A stretch of 40,462 nt of DNA, taken from NCBI GenBank assembly GCA_903927465.1, contig CAIYMY010000056.1, forward strand, positions 1 to 40,462, in the 5' to 3' direction. Under the pieces are notes generated by a model. It made no database searches. It was given only the letters and a program-made list of their open reading frames with translations, and was not told where the DNA came from. The position numbers were made by a program, and so were the translations under genes. The DNA is from an uncultured Rhodospirillales bacterium. Lineage in GTDB: Bacteria > Pseudomonadota > Alphaproteobacteria > Acetobacterales > Acetobacteraceae. This document shows positions 1 to 7,481 of this stretch, in pieces; the stretch's first letter is position 1, and every line of letters begins with the position of its first letter.

Positions 1-92
1 GTCGAACCTTTCTGATCAGGGCGGCCAATAATCAATGGCGCCATCCGTTCCCAGGCATCGTCACTCAATACCAGCCGGTCCAAAACTCCCAT
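1..92 (-). CDS. IS5-family-like transposase, N-terminal fragment (cut by window edge)
   Basis: Read on the minus strand from an ATG at 90-92, the frame stays open to the window edge and begins MGVLDRLVLSDDAWERMAPL, then IIGRPDQKGS. This opening (LSDDAWERMAPL, GRPDQKG) is what I recognise from IS5-family DDE transposases common in Rhodospirillales and Acetobacteraceae; the catalytic part lies outside the window. Just upstream, 94-98 and 109-113 form an inverted repeat (GGTGC/GCACC) around an A-rich loop, as often seen near an IS end, and the element probably ends near 113-125. I cannot fix the terminal repeat because the other end is not visible. Whether the element is intact cannot be judged. 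Confidence 0.7.
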   Translation of the reverse strand, partial: MGVLDRLVLSDDAWERMAPLIIGRPDQKGS

Positions 93-172
93 AGGTGCCC
101 CCAAAAAAGCACCTTGAATCACATATCAGAAAATTGCGGAATCCCTAGAGTCCACGCGACCTAGAGGCTTGC

Positions 173-550
173 TCAGGCTTCGACTTGGCGGCTGGCGCGA
201 CGCAACACCGCGCAAAGCCGAGAGAAACTCAGCCAGAAGGAGCCATGTTCCGGGGCACGTTCCGGGTGCTGGCCGAAGGCGGGTTCGCCGCGGCGCAGAA
301 GTGGCAGGCGTGCTTCAAAACGCCCGCGCATGTTTTCCAGAAAGGCCGAGCTGGAAGCCATGTAAAGCTCCAGCATTTCAGCGGCCAATTCCAGTTCGAC
401 GCGCGCATTGCCTTCCGTGGTGAAGCGCTTCAGCGCGCGGCTGTCTTCAGCCAAGGCAAGGTGGATGCGATGCAAATCCTGCAAATGCGCTGCAACACGC
501 TGGCGGCATTCGCGGGCAGTGTCATCCGCCCCAGTGCTTGTTGGTTCCAT
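173..550 (-). CDS. Hypothetical small helical protein
   Basis: A 125-residue ORF I do not recognise. The minus strand is chosen over an overlapping plus-strand frame because the ATG at 550 has a near-ideal ribosome binding site (AAGGAGGTCCCTAATG). The protein is rich in Ala, Arg, Glu and Leu, is predicted by eye to be mostly helical, and has no signal peptide or membrane segment. A TTGACG hexamer at about 596-601 on the minus strand could be a -35 box, but no convincing -10 follows. It stands alone between the transposase and the glycosyltransferase pair, so context gives no function. Confidence 0.6.
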   Translation of the reverse strand: MEPTSTGADDTARECRQRVAAHLQDLHRIHLALAEDSRALKRFTTEGNARVELELAAEMLELYMASSSAFLENMRGRFEARLPLLRRGEPAFGQHPERAPEHGSFWLSFSRLCAVLRRASRQVEA

Positions 551-640
551 TAGGGACCTCCTTATGCAAGCTTAGGTTGCTATGCTTAAATTTCCGTCAA
601 ATTGTGGAAGGGAAATTTTTGTGGCCCGAAAAGGCTAGTT

Positions 641-1231
641 TCAGTCGCTTGTAGGCGTGAGGGCCGCCAGGTCCTCGGCGCTATCCACGTCCCGCTTGGG
701 CGGCAGGAGTGCCACGCGGTGGCGGCGGAAATTGGCCAAGGTATCGGCCAGCGCATGGGGGCTTGACCAGCGCACCTTGGTGAAGGGGCGATGCGGGCGT
801 CTTGGTCCAAACCCCACCAGCCAATAACCGCCATCCAGCGCCGGGCCGAAAATCGCATCCGCCCTTCCCAGCGCGCGAAACCCGGCAGCGATATCAGCGG
901 GGCCAAGGCCAGGAATATCGCTCCCGATCAGGATGGCGCGTGGGAAGGGCGCCATGGCCTTTCCCATGCGCTGGCCCAAATCACCAGTAACTTGGCCCAT
1001 GCGTGGCGTACCGGGAGGCGCCAGACGCCTCCAATCCGCCCGCGCCCCAGCTGGGGTGATGGCCAGAACCGTGTGCCATCTTCGGTCACGTGCAATGGGC
1101 CAGGCAGTGGCGGCCAGCATGCCCCGATAAAAGCGCAAGGCGCTGCGCGCGCCAATACCCGCGGCCAGGCGTCGCTTCACCGCGCCAAGCCGCGGCGCGC
1201 GGGCAAAAATGATCACAACGGGACGGCGCAT
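641..1231 (-). CDS. TIGR04282-type DUF2064 glycosyltransferase-like protein
   Basis: A 196-residue protein starting MRRPVVIIFARAPRLGAVKR. It has the nucleotidyltransferase/GT-A-like features of the DUF2064 (CofC-like) family: an N-terminal strand followed by a KxRL-type loop, then GSDIPGL and DGGYWLVG in the second half. The start at 1231 is supported by a GGTGGAGAG ribosome site; a longer open frame exists but runs into the upstream gene. It lies 17 bases after the TIGR04283-type glycosyltransferase on the same strand, a pairing typical of these two families and often part of glycolipid or modified-sugar gene sets. The sugar donor and acceptor cannot be inferred here. Confidence 0.8.
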   Translation of the reverse strand: MRRPVVIIFARAPRLGAVKRRLAAGIGARSALRFYRGMLAATAWPIARDRRWHTVLAITPAGARADWRRLAPPGTPRMGQVTGDLGQRMGKAMAPFPRAILIGSDIPGLGPADIAAGFRALGRADAIFGPALDGGYWLVGFGPRRPHRPFTKVRWSSPHALADTLANFRRHRVALLPPKRDVDSAEDLAALTPTSD

Positions 1232-1248
1232 CTCTCCACCAAAGCCGA

Positions 1249-1935
1249 TCAGCGACGGTGCGTATAGAGACGCACAATCCGATCCGGCGAAACACCCGCG
1301 AACCAGAGCGACAGGCAGAACAGGTTCCGCGCTGAACGCGCATACCAGCCATCCCGCCGCCACTTCTCGGCCGAGGTGATGAAATCTGCTGGCAGGGCGA
1401 CTAACGATTTGCGACCAATGCGGCGGATCAGCGCCACATCTTCCATGAGTGGTATGGGTTCGTAACCGCCAAGCGCCTGGTAGAAATCGCGTCCGATCAG
1501 CAGGCCCTGATCGCCATAAGGCAGGCCAAGCCAGCGGCAGCGCCAAGCAACCATCGCTTCCAGGCGGCGAGCCTCGGGTGCCGCATCATCCAAGGCGAAG
1601 CGGAAATAGCCGGCTTGCGTCGCGGCTTCGGGGCGGGCGATGAAGCCTGCAACCGCTTCCTGCCAACCCGAGCCTGGGCACGTATCGGCATGCAGCGCCA
1701 GCAGCCAAGGCTGGGTTGCGGCTTGGGCGGCGGCGCGCAACTGCGGGCCGCGCCCGCGCGGCGCTGTAATCACCTGGGCGCCGCAGGCCCGCGCGATATC
1801 GGGCGTGCCATCCGTGCTGCCGCCATCGGCGATGATGATTTCCGCCACCTCACCGCGCAAAGCCGCGAGCGTCGCCGGTAGGCTTGCAGCGGCGTTAAGC
1901 GTCGGGATCAGGGCGGAGACTGGCAAAGGGATCAT
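1249..1935 (-). CDS. TIGR04283-type family 2 glycosyltransferase
   Basis: A 228-residue GT-A fold protein. The N-terminus carries the GT2 signature (SALIPTLNAAASLPATL, then IIADGGSTDGT as the nucleotide-sugar site), followed by LHADT as the DxD-like metal-binding element and GDQGLLIGRDFY, characteristic of the TIGR04283 subgroup. No membrane segment is evident except a weakly hydrophobic C-terminal stretch (NLFCLSLWFAGV), possibly for membrane association. It is the first gene of a two-gene unit with the DUF2064 protein. Its ATG has no obvious Shine-Dalgarno; a LexA-like box starts three bases upstream on this strand. Confidence 0.82.
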   Translation of the reverse strand: MIPLPVSALIPTLNAAASLPATLAALRGEVAEIIIADGGSTDGTPDIARACGAQVITAPRGRGPQLRAAAQAATQPWLLALHADTCPGSGWQEAVAGFIARPEAATQAGYFRFALDDAAPEARRLEAMVAWRCRWLGLPYGDQGLLIGRDFYQALGGYEPIPLMEDVALIRRIGRKSLVALPADFITSAEKWRRDGWYARSARNLFCLSLWFAGVSPDRIVRLYTHRR

Positions 1936-1937
1936 AT

Positions 1938-1952
1938 GTTCTTATTTTGTTC
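1938..1952. promoter_or_regulatory. Putative alphaproteobacterial LexA (SOS) box
   Basis: GTTCTTATTTTGTTC is an exact match to GTTC-N7-GTTC, the direct-repeat LexA operator of Alphaproteobacteria. It lies in the short divergent region between the glycosyltransferase (start 1935, minus) and the radical SAM gene (start 2009, plus), and a TTGACT hexamer (possible -35) follows immediately at 1953-1958 on the plus strand. The position best suits control of the radical SAM gene, whose SplB-like family would fit a DNA-damage role. The regulatory function is inferred from the motif only. Confidence 0.5.
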
Positions 1953-2008
1953 TTGACTCAATCGGCCCGTCCTGTCAGGGTGTTGAGAATTGGAAAGGGA
2001 AGCATTTC

Positions 2009-3142
2009 ATGCCCGATGGTATCCCCAACCTGACCCCTGGCGATAGCGGCACGCAGTGCTTTGCCATGCCATCCCTGGCGCGCAAGGGGCGCGGAGCGGT
2101 CTCCAACCCGCCAGTGCGCTTTGAACCGGCGCGGCGAGAGGCGTTTGATGATGGCTGGGCGACGCTTGAGCAAAGCTTCGCCGAATTGCCGCCTTTGCCA
2201 ACCAGCCTGACCGAGGACCACGCCAAATCCGCGCTGAGTTACAATGAAAGCCCTGATCTGGGGTTTGACCGGTCCATCAACCCCTATCGTGGCTGTGAAC
2301 ATGGCTGCATCTACTGCTATGCGCGGCCATCCCATGCCTATCTGGGTTTCTCGCCGGGGCTCGATTTCGAAACGCGGCTGATGTTCAAGCCAGATATCGC
2401 GGCGCTGTTGGAAAAGGAGCTCCGTAAGCCAGGCTATCAGCCCCGCCCGATCGCCCTTGGCGCCAATACGGACCCCTATCAGCCAGTAGAACGCCAATTG
2501 GGGCTGACGCGGGCCGTTTTGGAAGTGCTGGATCGCTTCAGCCACCCCGTCACCATTGTTACGAAATCCGCAGGAGTTTTACGTGATGTGGATATCCTCC
2601 AGCGCCTGGCCGCGCGCAATCTGGTGCGGGTGTGCCTTTCCGTGACAACGCTCGATCCCGCTTTGGCGCGTATCATGGAGCCAAGGGCCGCCACCCCGGC
2701 GCGGCGGTTGCAGGCGATCCGGGAATTGACGGCGGCGGGCGTGCCAACCGCCATCCTGGCCGCGCCGATGATCCCGGCGGTGAATGACATGGAATTGGAA
2801 AAGCTGCTGGAACAGGGCGCTGCGGCGGGGGCGACCAGCGCGGGCTATGTACTGCTGCGCCTGCCTTTGGAAATCAAACAGCTTTTTGAGGAATGGCTGG
2901 CACAGCACATGCCCGATCGCGCCGCCCGCGTGCTGTCGCTGATCCGCCAGACTCGCGGTGGCGCGCTGTATGACAGCAGTTTCGGCCAGCGCCAGACCGG
3001 CAGCGGGCCTTATGCGGAATTGCTGGCGCGACGCTTTGCCGTCGCCATGCGCAGGCTTGGCCTGGAGAGGCGCGGCGGTGGGGCGGGGGCGCTGGATTGC
3101 GGGCACTTCGCGGTGCCTGGGGCGCAGATGTCCTTGTTCTAA
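2009..3142 (+). CDS. PA0069/Rv2578c-family radical SAM protein (SplB-like)
   Basis: A 377-residue protein with the radical SAM cluster motif in RGCEHGCIYCYARPSH (CxxxCxxC around residues 95-102), preceded by NPYRGC and followed by DFETRLMFKP, the arrangement of the PA0069/Rv2578c family related to spore photoproduct lyase. An N-terminal KGRGAVSNP segment is also typical of this family. The start at 2009 has a purine-rich upstream stretch (GGAAAGGGAAG); an in-frame ATG at 2066 (MPSLARKGRGA) is an alternative. The reaction is unknown for this family. The upstream LexA-like box is consistent with DNA-repair-linked expression. The next gene follows after 55 bases. Confidence 0.85.
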   Translation: MPDGIPNLTPGDSGTQCFAMPSLARKGRGAVSNPPVRFEPARREAFDDGWATLEQSFAELPPLPTSLTEDHAKSALSYNESPDLGFDRSINPYRGCEHGCIYCYARPSHAYLGFSPGLDFETRLMFKPDIAALLEKELRKPGYQPRPIALGANTDPYQPVERQLGLTRAVLEVLDRFSHPVTIVTKSAGVLRDVDILQRLAARNLVRVCLSVTTLDPALARIMEPRAATPARRLQAIRELTAAGVPTAILAAPMIPAVNDMELEKLLEQGAAAGATSAGYVLLRLPLEIKQLFEEWLAQHMPDRAARVLSLIRQTRGGALYDSSFGQRQTGSGPYAELLARRFAVAMRRLGLERRGGGAGALDCGHFAVPGAQMSLF

Positions 3143-3197
3143 GCACGCGCCTGCCCCGGCCTGCTGGACGGGCAGGGGCTTTTCCGGGCAAGGAAAG

Positions 3198-5723
3198 ATG
3201 CGTTGTTTCTGCCTGGAAGGAATCGCCTTGGCCTCGCCCGATTTGCACGCCTCTCTCCGCCAGCATCAGGCCGGCAATCTGGACGCGGCCATGGCGGGCT
3301 ATCGCGCCTTCTTGCAGGAGCAGCCGAACCATGCCGAGGCCAATCGGCTGCTCGGCTTGGCGCTTTTTGCACGCGGCCAGGTAGCGCCGGCGCGTGACGC
3401 TTTGGAGCGTGCAGCCGGCTTGGCGCCGCCCAATGCTGCCCTGCTGAATGACCTTGGCAATGCGCGCCGCGCCATGGGCGATAAGGCGGCGGCGGTGGAG
3501 GCTTTCAGTGCCGCGATCAAGGCCGAACCCGCCTTTGCCTTTGCGCATTTCAACCTGGCTGATGCTTTGCTGGAAGCCGGTGACGTGCAACGTGCCAGCG
3601 CGGCTTATGAAGATATCATCGCGCGCGGCTTTGCCGGGATTGATGGCGATTTTCATGTCAATCGCGGGCTGTGCCGGTTGCGCCTTGGCGATGCAGCCGG
3701 CGCCATGGAAGCCTTCCGTGCCGCGCTGGCGCTGGAGCCAGGCCATTCCCGCGCCGCCGCGTCGCTTTCCGATACGCTGCAAAAGCTCGGGTCACATCGC
3801 GAAGCGGTCATGTTCCTGACCGGCTTTTTGGACAAGCAGCGCGCCGGCCTTGAGACTTTGCTTTCGCTCGGCAGTGGCTTTCTCGGCCTGCGTGATTACC
3901 CACGTGCGCTCGGGCTGTTTGAACGACTTGCAACAGTCAAACCGCCGGTTGCCAAGGCACTGATCGGCAGGGGTTTGGCCCTGTGTGGCGAGAACCGGCA
4001 TGAGGAAGCAATCCCTGCTTTTGATGCGGCACTCGTGCTTGATGCGCGTGATGCGGAAGCGCTGATCGGCAAGGGTGTGGCGCTGAAGGCGCTGCGGCGC
4101 CTGCCCGAGGCGATTGAGACCGATCGCCGCGCCATTGAAGTGGCACCGCGTAACGCCAATGCGCATCTGAACCTTGGCAATGCATTGGCGCTGCTCAACC
4201 GGCATGAGGAAGCGCTGGCCTGTTATGAACGTGTGCTGGCGCTTGATCCGAATTCAGCCGAGGCACTGAATTATGAGGGCAATTCGCTGAATGCGCTGAA
4301 CCGGCAAACGGAAGCCGTGGCGCGGTTTGAGAAAGCCGTGGCGCTCGATCCCGGTGTCACAGAAGCGCTTTCATCCCTGGTCTATACCAAGCAACGGCGT
4401 TGGGATTGGGCAGGGCTGCCGGAACAGCGGCAGTTTCTGCTGGAGCGCGTACGCGCGCGGCAATATGTGGCCAATCCGTTTGCGCTGCTTGGTATTTGCG
4501 ATGATCCGGAACTGCACCAGATCGCCGCCTGCGCCTATACGCGTGAGACTCTACCGCTCGCCGCCATTGCCCAACCGCCACCCGCCACACAGCGTGATCG
4601 GTTGCGCATTGGGTATTTCTCGGCGGATTTGCACAATCACGCGACCATGCATCTGCTCGCCGGCGTACTGGAATGCCACGACCGAGACGCCTTCGAAATT
4701 CACGCCTTTTCCTATGGTCCAGAAATTGAAGACACGATGCGCGCGCGCGCCCGCGCCACGGTGGATCATTTCCATGAATGTGCCAGGCTTTCTGACGGCG
4801 CGATCATCGCCACAGCGCGCAAGGCAGGGATTGATATTGCCATTGATCTGAAGGGCTACACCCAGGATGCCCGGCTGGCGCCCTTCGCCGCGCGGCTGGC
4901 GCCAGTGCAGGTCAGCTATCTTGGCTATCCCGGCACCGTGGGTGCTGATTTCCTGGATTATATCCTGGCGGATGCGACCGTTGTGCCCATGGATCAGCAG
5001 CGCTTCTATGATGAAAAAATCATCCATCTGCCCGATAGCTATCAGGCGAATGATGACCGTCGCGTGATCGCACCCGATACGCCCTCACGCGCTGAGGCCG
5101 GGCTGCCGGCGGATGGTTTTGTCTATTGCTGCTTCAACAATGCCTATAAGATCACGCCGGAAATCTTCGCGTCCTGGATGCGTATTCTCAATGCCGTGCC
5201 GGGTTCGGTCTTGTGGTTGCTCGCCAATGACTCAGATTCCATCGCGCGGCTGCGCGGCGTGGCGGAAGCGCAGGGCGTTGATCCCGCGCGGCTGGTCTTT
5301 GGGCCTTCGCTGCCTTCCGCACAACATCTTGCGCGGCATCGGCTGGCGGATCTTTTCCTCGATACGCTCCCCTATAATGCGCATACCACGGCGAGTGATG
5401 CGCTCTGGGCTGGGCTGCCGGTGTTGACGCAAATGGGGCAGGCGTTTGCCGGGCGCGTGGCGGCAAGCTTGCTCAACGCCGTCGGCCTGCCGGAAATGAT
5501 AACCCGCGATGCGGCGGCGTATGAAGCGCTGGCGATTGCGATTGGCCGCGATGCTGCACGTGCTGCCGCGATTAAGGCTAAGCTTGCAGCGGCAATTCCC
5601 ACGGCGCCGCTGTTCAACACGCCGCGCTTCACGCGCCATCTGGAAAGCGCCTACCGCATGATGTGGCAGCGCCATGCCGCCGGCCTTGCGCCGGAAGGCT
5701 TCGCTGTTCCGGCCGAAGAATAG
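3198..5723 (+). CDS. TPR-repeat O-GlcNAc transferase-like (GT41/SPINDLY) protein
   Basis: An 841-residue protein. Roughly residues 15-420 are tandem tetratricopeptide repeats of 34 residues (for example AEALIGKGVALKALRRLPEA and NAHLNLGNALALLNRHEEAL). The C-terminal half is the GT41 catalytic region: RIGYFSADLHNHATMHLL, IAIDLKGYTQDARL, VQVSYLGYPGT, DYILADATVVP and, late in the protein, LFLDTLPYNAHTTASDALWAGLPVLT, matching bacterial O-GlcNAc-transferase homologues. It probably glycosylates proteins in the cytoplasm; targets are unknown. The ATG at 3198 has an AAGGAAAG site; a TTG at 3228 preceded by GGAAGGA is a plausible alternative and would remove a Cys-containing leader. No link to photosynthesis is apparent. 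Confidence 0.85.
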   Translation: MRCFCLEGIALASPDLHASLRQHQAGNLDAAMAGYRAFLQEQPNHAEANRLLGLALFARGQVAPARDALERAAGLAPPNAALLNDLGNARRAMGDKAAAVEAFSAAIKAEPAFAFAHFNLADALLEAGDVQRASAAYEDIIARGFAGIDGDFHVNRGLCRLRLGDAAGAMEAFRAALALEPGHSRAAASLSDTLQKLGSHREAVMFLTGFLDKQRAGLETLLSLGSGFLGLRDYPRALGLFERLATVKPPVAKALIGRGLALCGENRHEEAIPAFDAALVLDARDAEALIGKGVALKALRRLPEAIETDRRAIEVAPRNANAHLNLGNALALLNRHEEALACYERVLALDPNSAEALNYEGNSLNALNRQTEAVARFEKAVALDPGVTEALSSLVYTKQRRWDWAGLPEQRQFLLERVRARQYVANPFALLGICDDPELHQIAACAYTRETLPLAAIAQPPPATQRDRLRIGYFSADLHNHATMHLLAGVLECHDRDAFEIHAFSYGPEIEDTMRARARATVDHFHECARLSDGAIIATARKAGIDIAIDLKGYTQDARLAPFAARLAPVQVSYLGYPGTVGADFLDYILADATVVPMDQQRFYDEKIIHLPDSYQANDDRRVIAPDTPSRAEAGLPADGFVYCCFNNAYKITPEIFASWMRILNAVPGSVLWLLANDSDSIARLRGVAEAQGVDPARLVFGPSLPSAQHLARHRLADLFLDTLPYNAHTTASDALWAGLPVLTQMGQAFAGRVAASLLNAVGLPEMITRDAAAYEALAIAIGRDAARAAAIKAKLAAAIPTAPLFNTPRFTRHLESAYRMMWQRHAAGLAPEGFAVPAEE

Positions 5724-5734
5724 CCAGGCGCGCC

Positions 5735-6010
5735 ATGCCGGATTTCGCCGCCTTTTTCGCCTCCGGCCAAGTCGCCGAACTGATGGTGGCGATTCTGTTT
5801 GTGGAAGCCTTGGCGCTGCTGGGATTTTGGTGGCTCACCGGGCGCGGCCTGCCGCCGCAATCGGTGATAGCCCTGGTGCTGCCGGGGGTGTTCTTCGCGC
5901 TTGCTTTGCGCGCGGCGCTGACCGGGGCCTGGTGGGGCTTTGTTTCCCTCGCCATGACCGCCGCGTTTTTCGCACATGCCTGGGATTTGTGGCGCCGCTG
6001 GCGCGATTGA
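5735..6010 (+). CDS. Small membrane protein of unknown function
   Basis: A 91-residue protein starting MPDFAAFFASGQ, with three hydrophobic stretches (about residues 14-33, 40-60 and 64-82) that look like membrane helices, ending in a basic tail (WRRWRD). It starts 11 bases after the TPR/GT41 gene and is probably co-transcribed with it. I do not recognise the family. An alternative frame overlaps here but lacks the regular hydrophobic pattern. Confidence 0.6.
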   Translation: MPDFAAFFASGQVAELMVAILFVEALALLGFWWLTGRGLPPQSVIALVLPGVFFALALRAALTGAWWGFVSLAMTAAFFAHAWDLWRRWRD

Positions 6011-6025
6011 TCACCAACCCGTAAC

Positions 6026-6043
6026 TGTCAATTTTGATTGACA
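6026..6043. promoter_or_regulatory. PpsR/CrtJ operator (TGT-N12-ACA)
   Basis: TGTCAATTTTGATTGACA is a perfect TGT-N12-ACA palindrome (TGTCAA/TTGACA arms), the operator of PpsR/CrtJ, the photosynthesis repressor encoded at 10925-12346. Its right arm supplies a TTGACA hexamer that could act as a -35 box for the gene starting at 6094. It is nearly identical to the site upstream of bchC at 33883. Assignment is by motif match; binding is inferred. Confidence 0.75.
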
Positions 6044-6093
6044 CATAGGCGCGAAAAGGCGCAGCCTTGCGGCAAGTTCCAGAGGGGGCAGCC

Positions 6094-6486
6094 ATGAATG
6101 GCCATTCGCATCGCATCGCCTACGAGGCACTAAAAGCCAAGCTTGATGCCGCTGAGGCAGAAGGGGATGCGGCAGCGCTGGACCGCGCCACCGCTGCTCT
6201 CGATGTGTTTATGGCAAACATCATCACAGACCCGCGCCGGCTGCGTGCCATTGCGCTGGATAGCCCTGGGGCGGCGGCGGAAATTCAGGCGCGCGCGGCA
6301 GAGCTTTCCCTGCCGCGCCAAGTGCTCGACCCCAGCTTTGATCCAAGCTTTGCAAGGCTTTGGGTGGCCAGCTTGGATGACAATGCCATCGCCATGGTGC
6401 ATCGCGTCATGGCGGAAGAATTGCGCCGGCGGGATGGTCAAAATCCTGCGCCGCGCCGTATGGCGGCGCTGTTCGGGCGGGGCTGA
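6094..6486 (+). CDS. Unknown protein behind a PpsR operator
   Basis: A 130-residue soluble, Ala-rich and largely helical protein that I cannot assign to a family. Recognisable stretches include AYEALKAKLDAAEAEGD near the start, DPSFDPSFARLWVASLDD in the middle and VMAEELRRRDGQ near the end. The ATG at 6094 follows an AGAGGGGGCAGCC ribosome site; an in-frame ATG lies further upstream at 6067 without a better site. It is the only gene downstream of the perfect PpsR operator at 6026, and it converges with hemC. It therefore looks like a photosynthesis-regulated gene at the cluster's edge, although nothing in the protein shows what it does. Confidence 0.7.
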   Translation: MNGHSHRIAYEALKAKLDAAEAEGDAAALDRATAALDVFMANIITDPRRLRAIALDSPGAAAEIQARAAELSLPRQVLDPSFDPSFARLWVASLDDNAIAMVHRVMAEELRRRDGQNPAPRRMAALFGRG

Positions 6487-6497
6487 AACCCCAGCCC
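6475..6497. terminator. Hairpin between convergent genes
   Basis: GGGCGGGG (6475-6482) pairs with CCCC-A-GCCC (6489-6497, one bulged A) around the loop CTGAAA. It spans the stop codon of the 6094-6486 gene and sits just before the end of hemC on the other strand. There is no clear T-run, so it is only a possible bidirectional terminator. Confidence 0.35.
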
Positions 6498-6500
6498 GCT

Positions 6501-7451
6501 TCAACCAAAGATATCTACGGGGCTTTCGCGCTTTAAAGCGGTGGCCAGGTCGCGCCCAAGCTGCGAGCCATCCTTCGCGGCGGCCTCACCCATGTTGCGC
6601 CTTAGGAAACTGCCATCGGCGCGCGCAACAAGCCCGTGCATGCGAAGCCGCCCATCAGGCAGAAGCGTAGCATGCGCGCCAATCGGCGTGCGGCAGGACC
6701 CATCCAGCGCGCCAAGCAAAGCGCGTTCGGCATCCGCAACCAAGCGGCTTGGCGCATGTTCAATGCGCGCGAGAAGCGCCAGCGTTGGGGCGTCATCCGC
6801 GCGCGCGGTGATGCCAACTATCCCTTGGCAGGCGGCGGGCAGCATGGCTTCCGGGTCCAGCACCACTTGCGCACGATCGGCCATGCCAAGCCGCTTCAAG
6901 CCCGCGAGCGCCAGCAGCGAACAGGTAAAATCCCCGGCCGCTACGCGCCCGAGCCGCGTTTGCACATTGCCGCGAATGATATCCACGCGGAGATCAGGCC
7001 GCCGATGCAGTAATTGCGCTTGCCGGCGCACGGAAGCCGTGCCGACCAAAGCGCCTTGCGGCAAAACCGCAAGCGGATCATCCGCCGTGGCCGCACTGCA
7101 TCCAGCACCCAGAATCAGCGCATCGCGCGGGTCTTCGCGTTCCAGCACACAGGCCAGCACAATGCCTGGCGGCAATTCGGTTTCCAGATCCTTGAGGCTA
7201 TGTACCGCGACATCAATGCGACCATCGGCCAGCGCCTCATGGATTTCCTTGGCGAAAAGCCCTTTGCCGCCAATATCGGCCAGGCGCTTATCCTGCACCT
7301 TGTCGCCGGATGTCGCGATGATGTGTTCTTCCAGCGCGCCATCTTCGGCCAGCGCCGGGATGGCCGCGCGGGCCACGCTTGCAAAATGTCGCGCTTGCCA
7401 AAGCGCAAGCGGAGAGCCGCGCGTGCCAATGCGCATGGGCTGTGACGCCAT
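6501..7451 (-). CDS. hemC: Hydroxymethylbilane synthase (porphobilinogen deaminase)
   Basis: A 316-residue protein that polymerises four porphobilinogens to hydroxymethylbilane in the cytoplasm, supplying tetrapyrrole for haem and bacteriochlorophyll. Family landmarks are MRIGTRGSPLALWQA at the start, HSLKDLE, GTASVRRQAQLL, DIIRGNVQTRL, and GSCRTPIGAHA, whose Cys (about residue 253) carries the dipyrromethane cofactor. Length is normal. It is the last gene of the minus-strand unit, 30 bases after bchP. The ATG at 7451 has GAGG very close to it; the in-frame ATG at 7436 (MRIGTRG) is the alternative. Linking hemC to bchP couples porphyrin supply to pigment synthesis. Confidence 0.95.
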   Translation of the reverse strand: MASQPMRIGTRGSPLALWQARHFASVARAAIPALAEDGALEEHIIATSGDKVQDKRLADIGGKGLFAKEIHEALADGRIDVAVHSLKDLETELPPGIVLACVLEREDPRDALILGAGCSAATADDPLAVLPQGALVGTASVRRQAQLLHRRPDLRVDIIRGNVQTRLGRVAAGDFTCSLLALAGLKRLGMADRAQVVLDPEAMLPAACQGIVGITARADDAPTLALLARIEHAPSRLVADAERALLGALDGSCRTPIGAHATLLPDGRLRMHGLVARADGSFLRRNMGEAAAKDGSQLGRDLATALKRESPVDIFG

Positions 7452-7481
7452 TCCTCAAAAACCTTATTTGTTGCTCTACCC

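Noticed and set aside
94-113. GGTGC/GCACC hairpin as a terminator or IS terminal repeat
   Set aside because: No partner end is visible and the stem is only 5 bp, so I note it within the transposase entry only.
185-553. Plus-strand 122-residue ORF opposite the small minus-strand gene
   Set aside because: Antisense shadow; the minus-strand frame has an ideal ribosome site (AAGGAGG) and the plus frame has none.
1232-1546. Long N-terminal extension of the DUF2064 protein frame
   Set aside because: It overlaps the upstream glycosyltransferase gene and has no family similarity; the conserved start MRRPVVIIFARA at 1231 has a ribosome site.
1938-1952. LexA box as operator for the minus-strand glycosyltransferase
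   Set aside because: The box falls where that gene's ribosome site would be, only three bases from its ATG, and glycosyltransferases are not expected SOS genes; the plus-strand gene is the better candidate.
1640-2008. Upstream extension of the radical SAM frame
   Set aside because: It lies antisense to the glycosyltransferase gene and over the promoter region; no family similarity before 2009.
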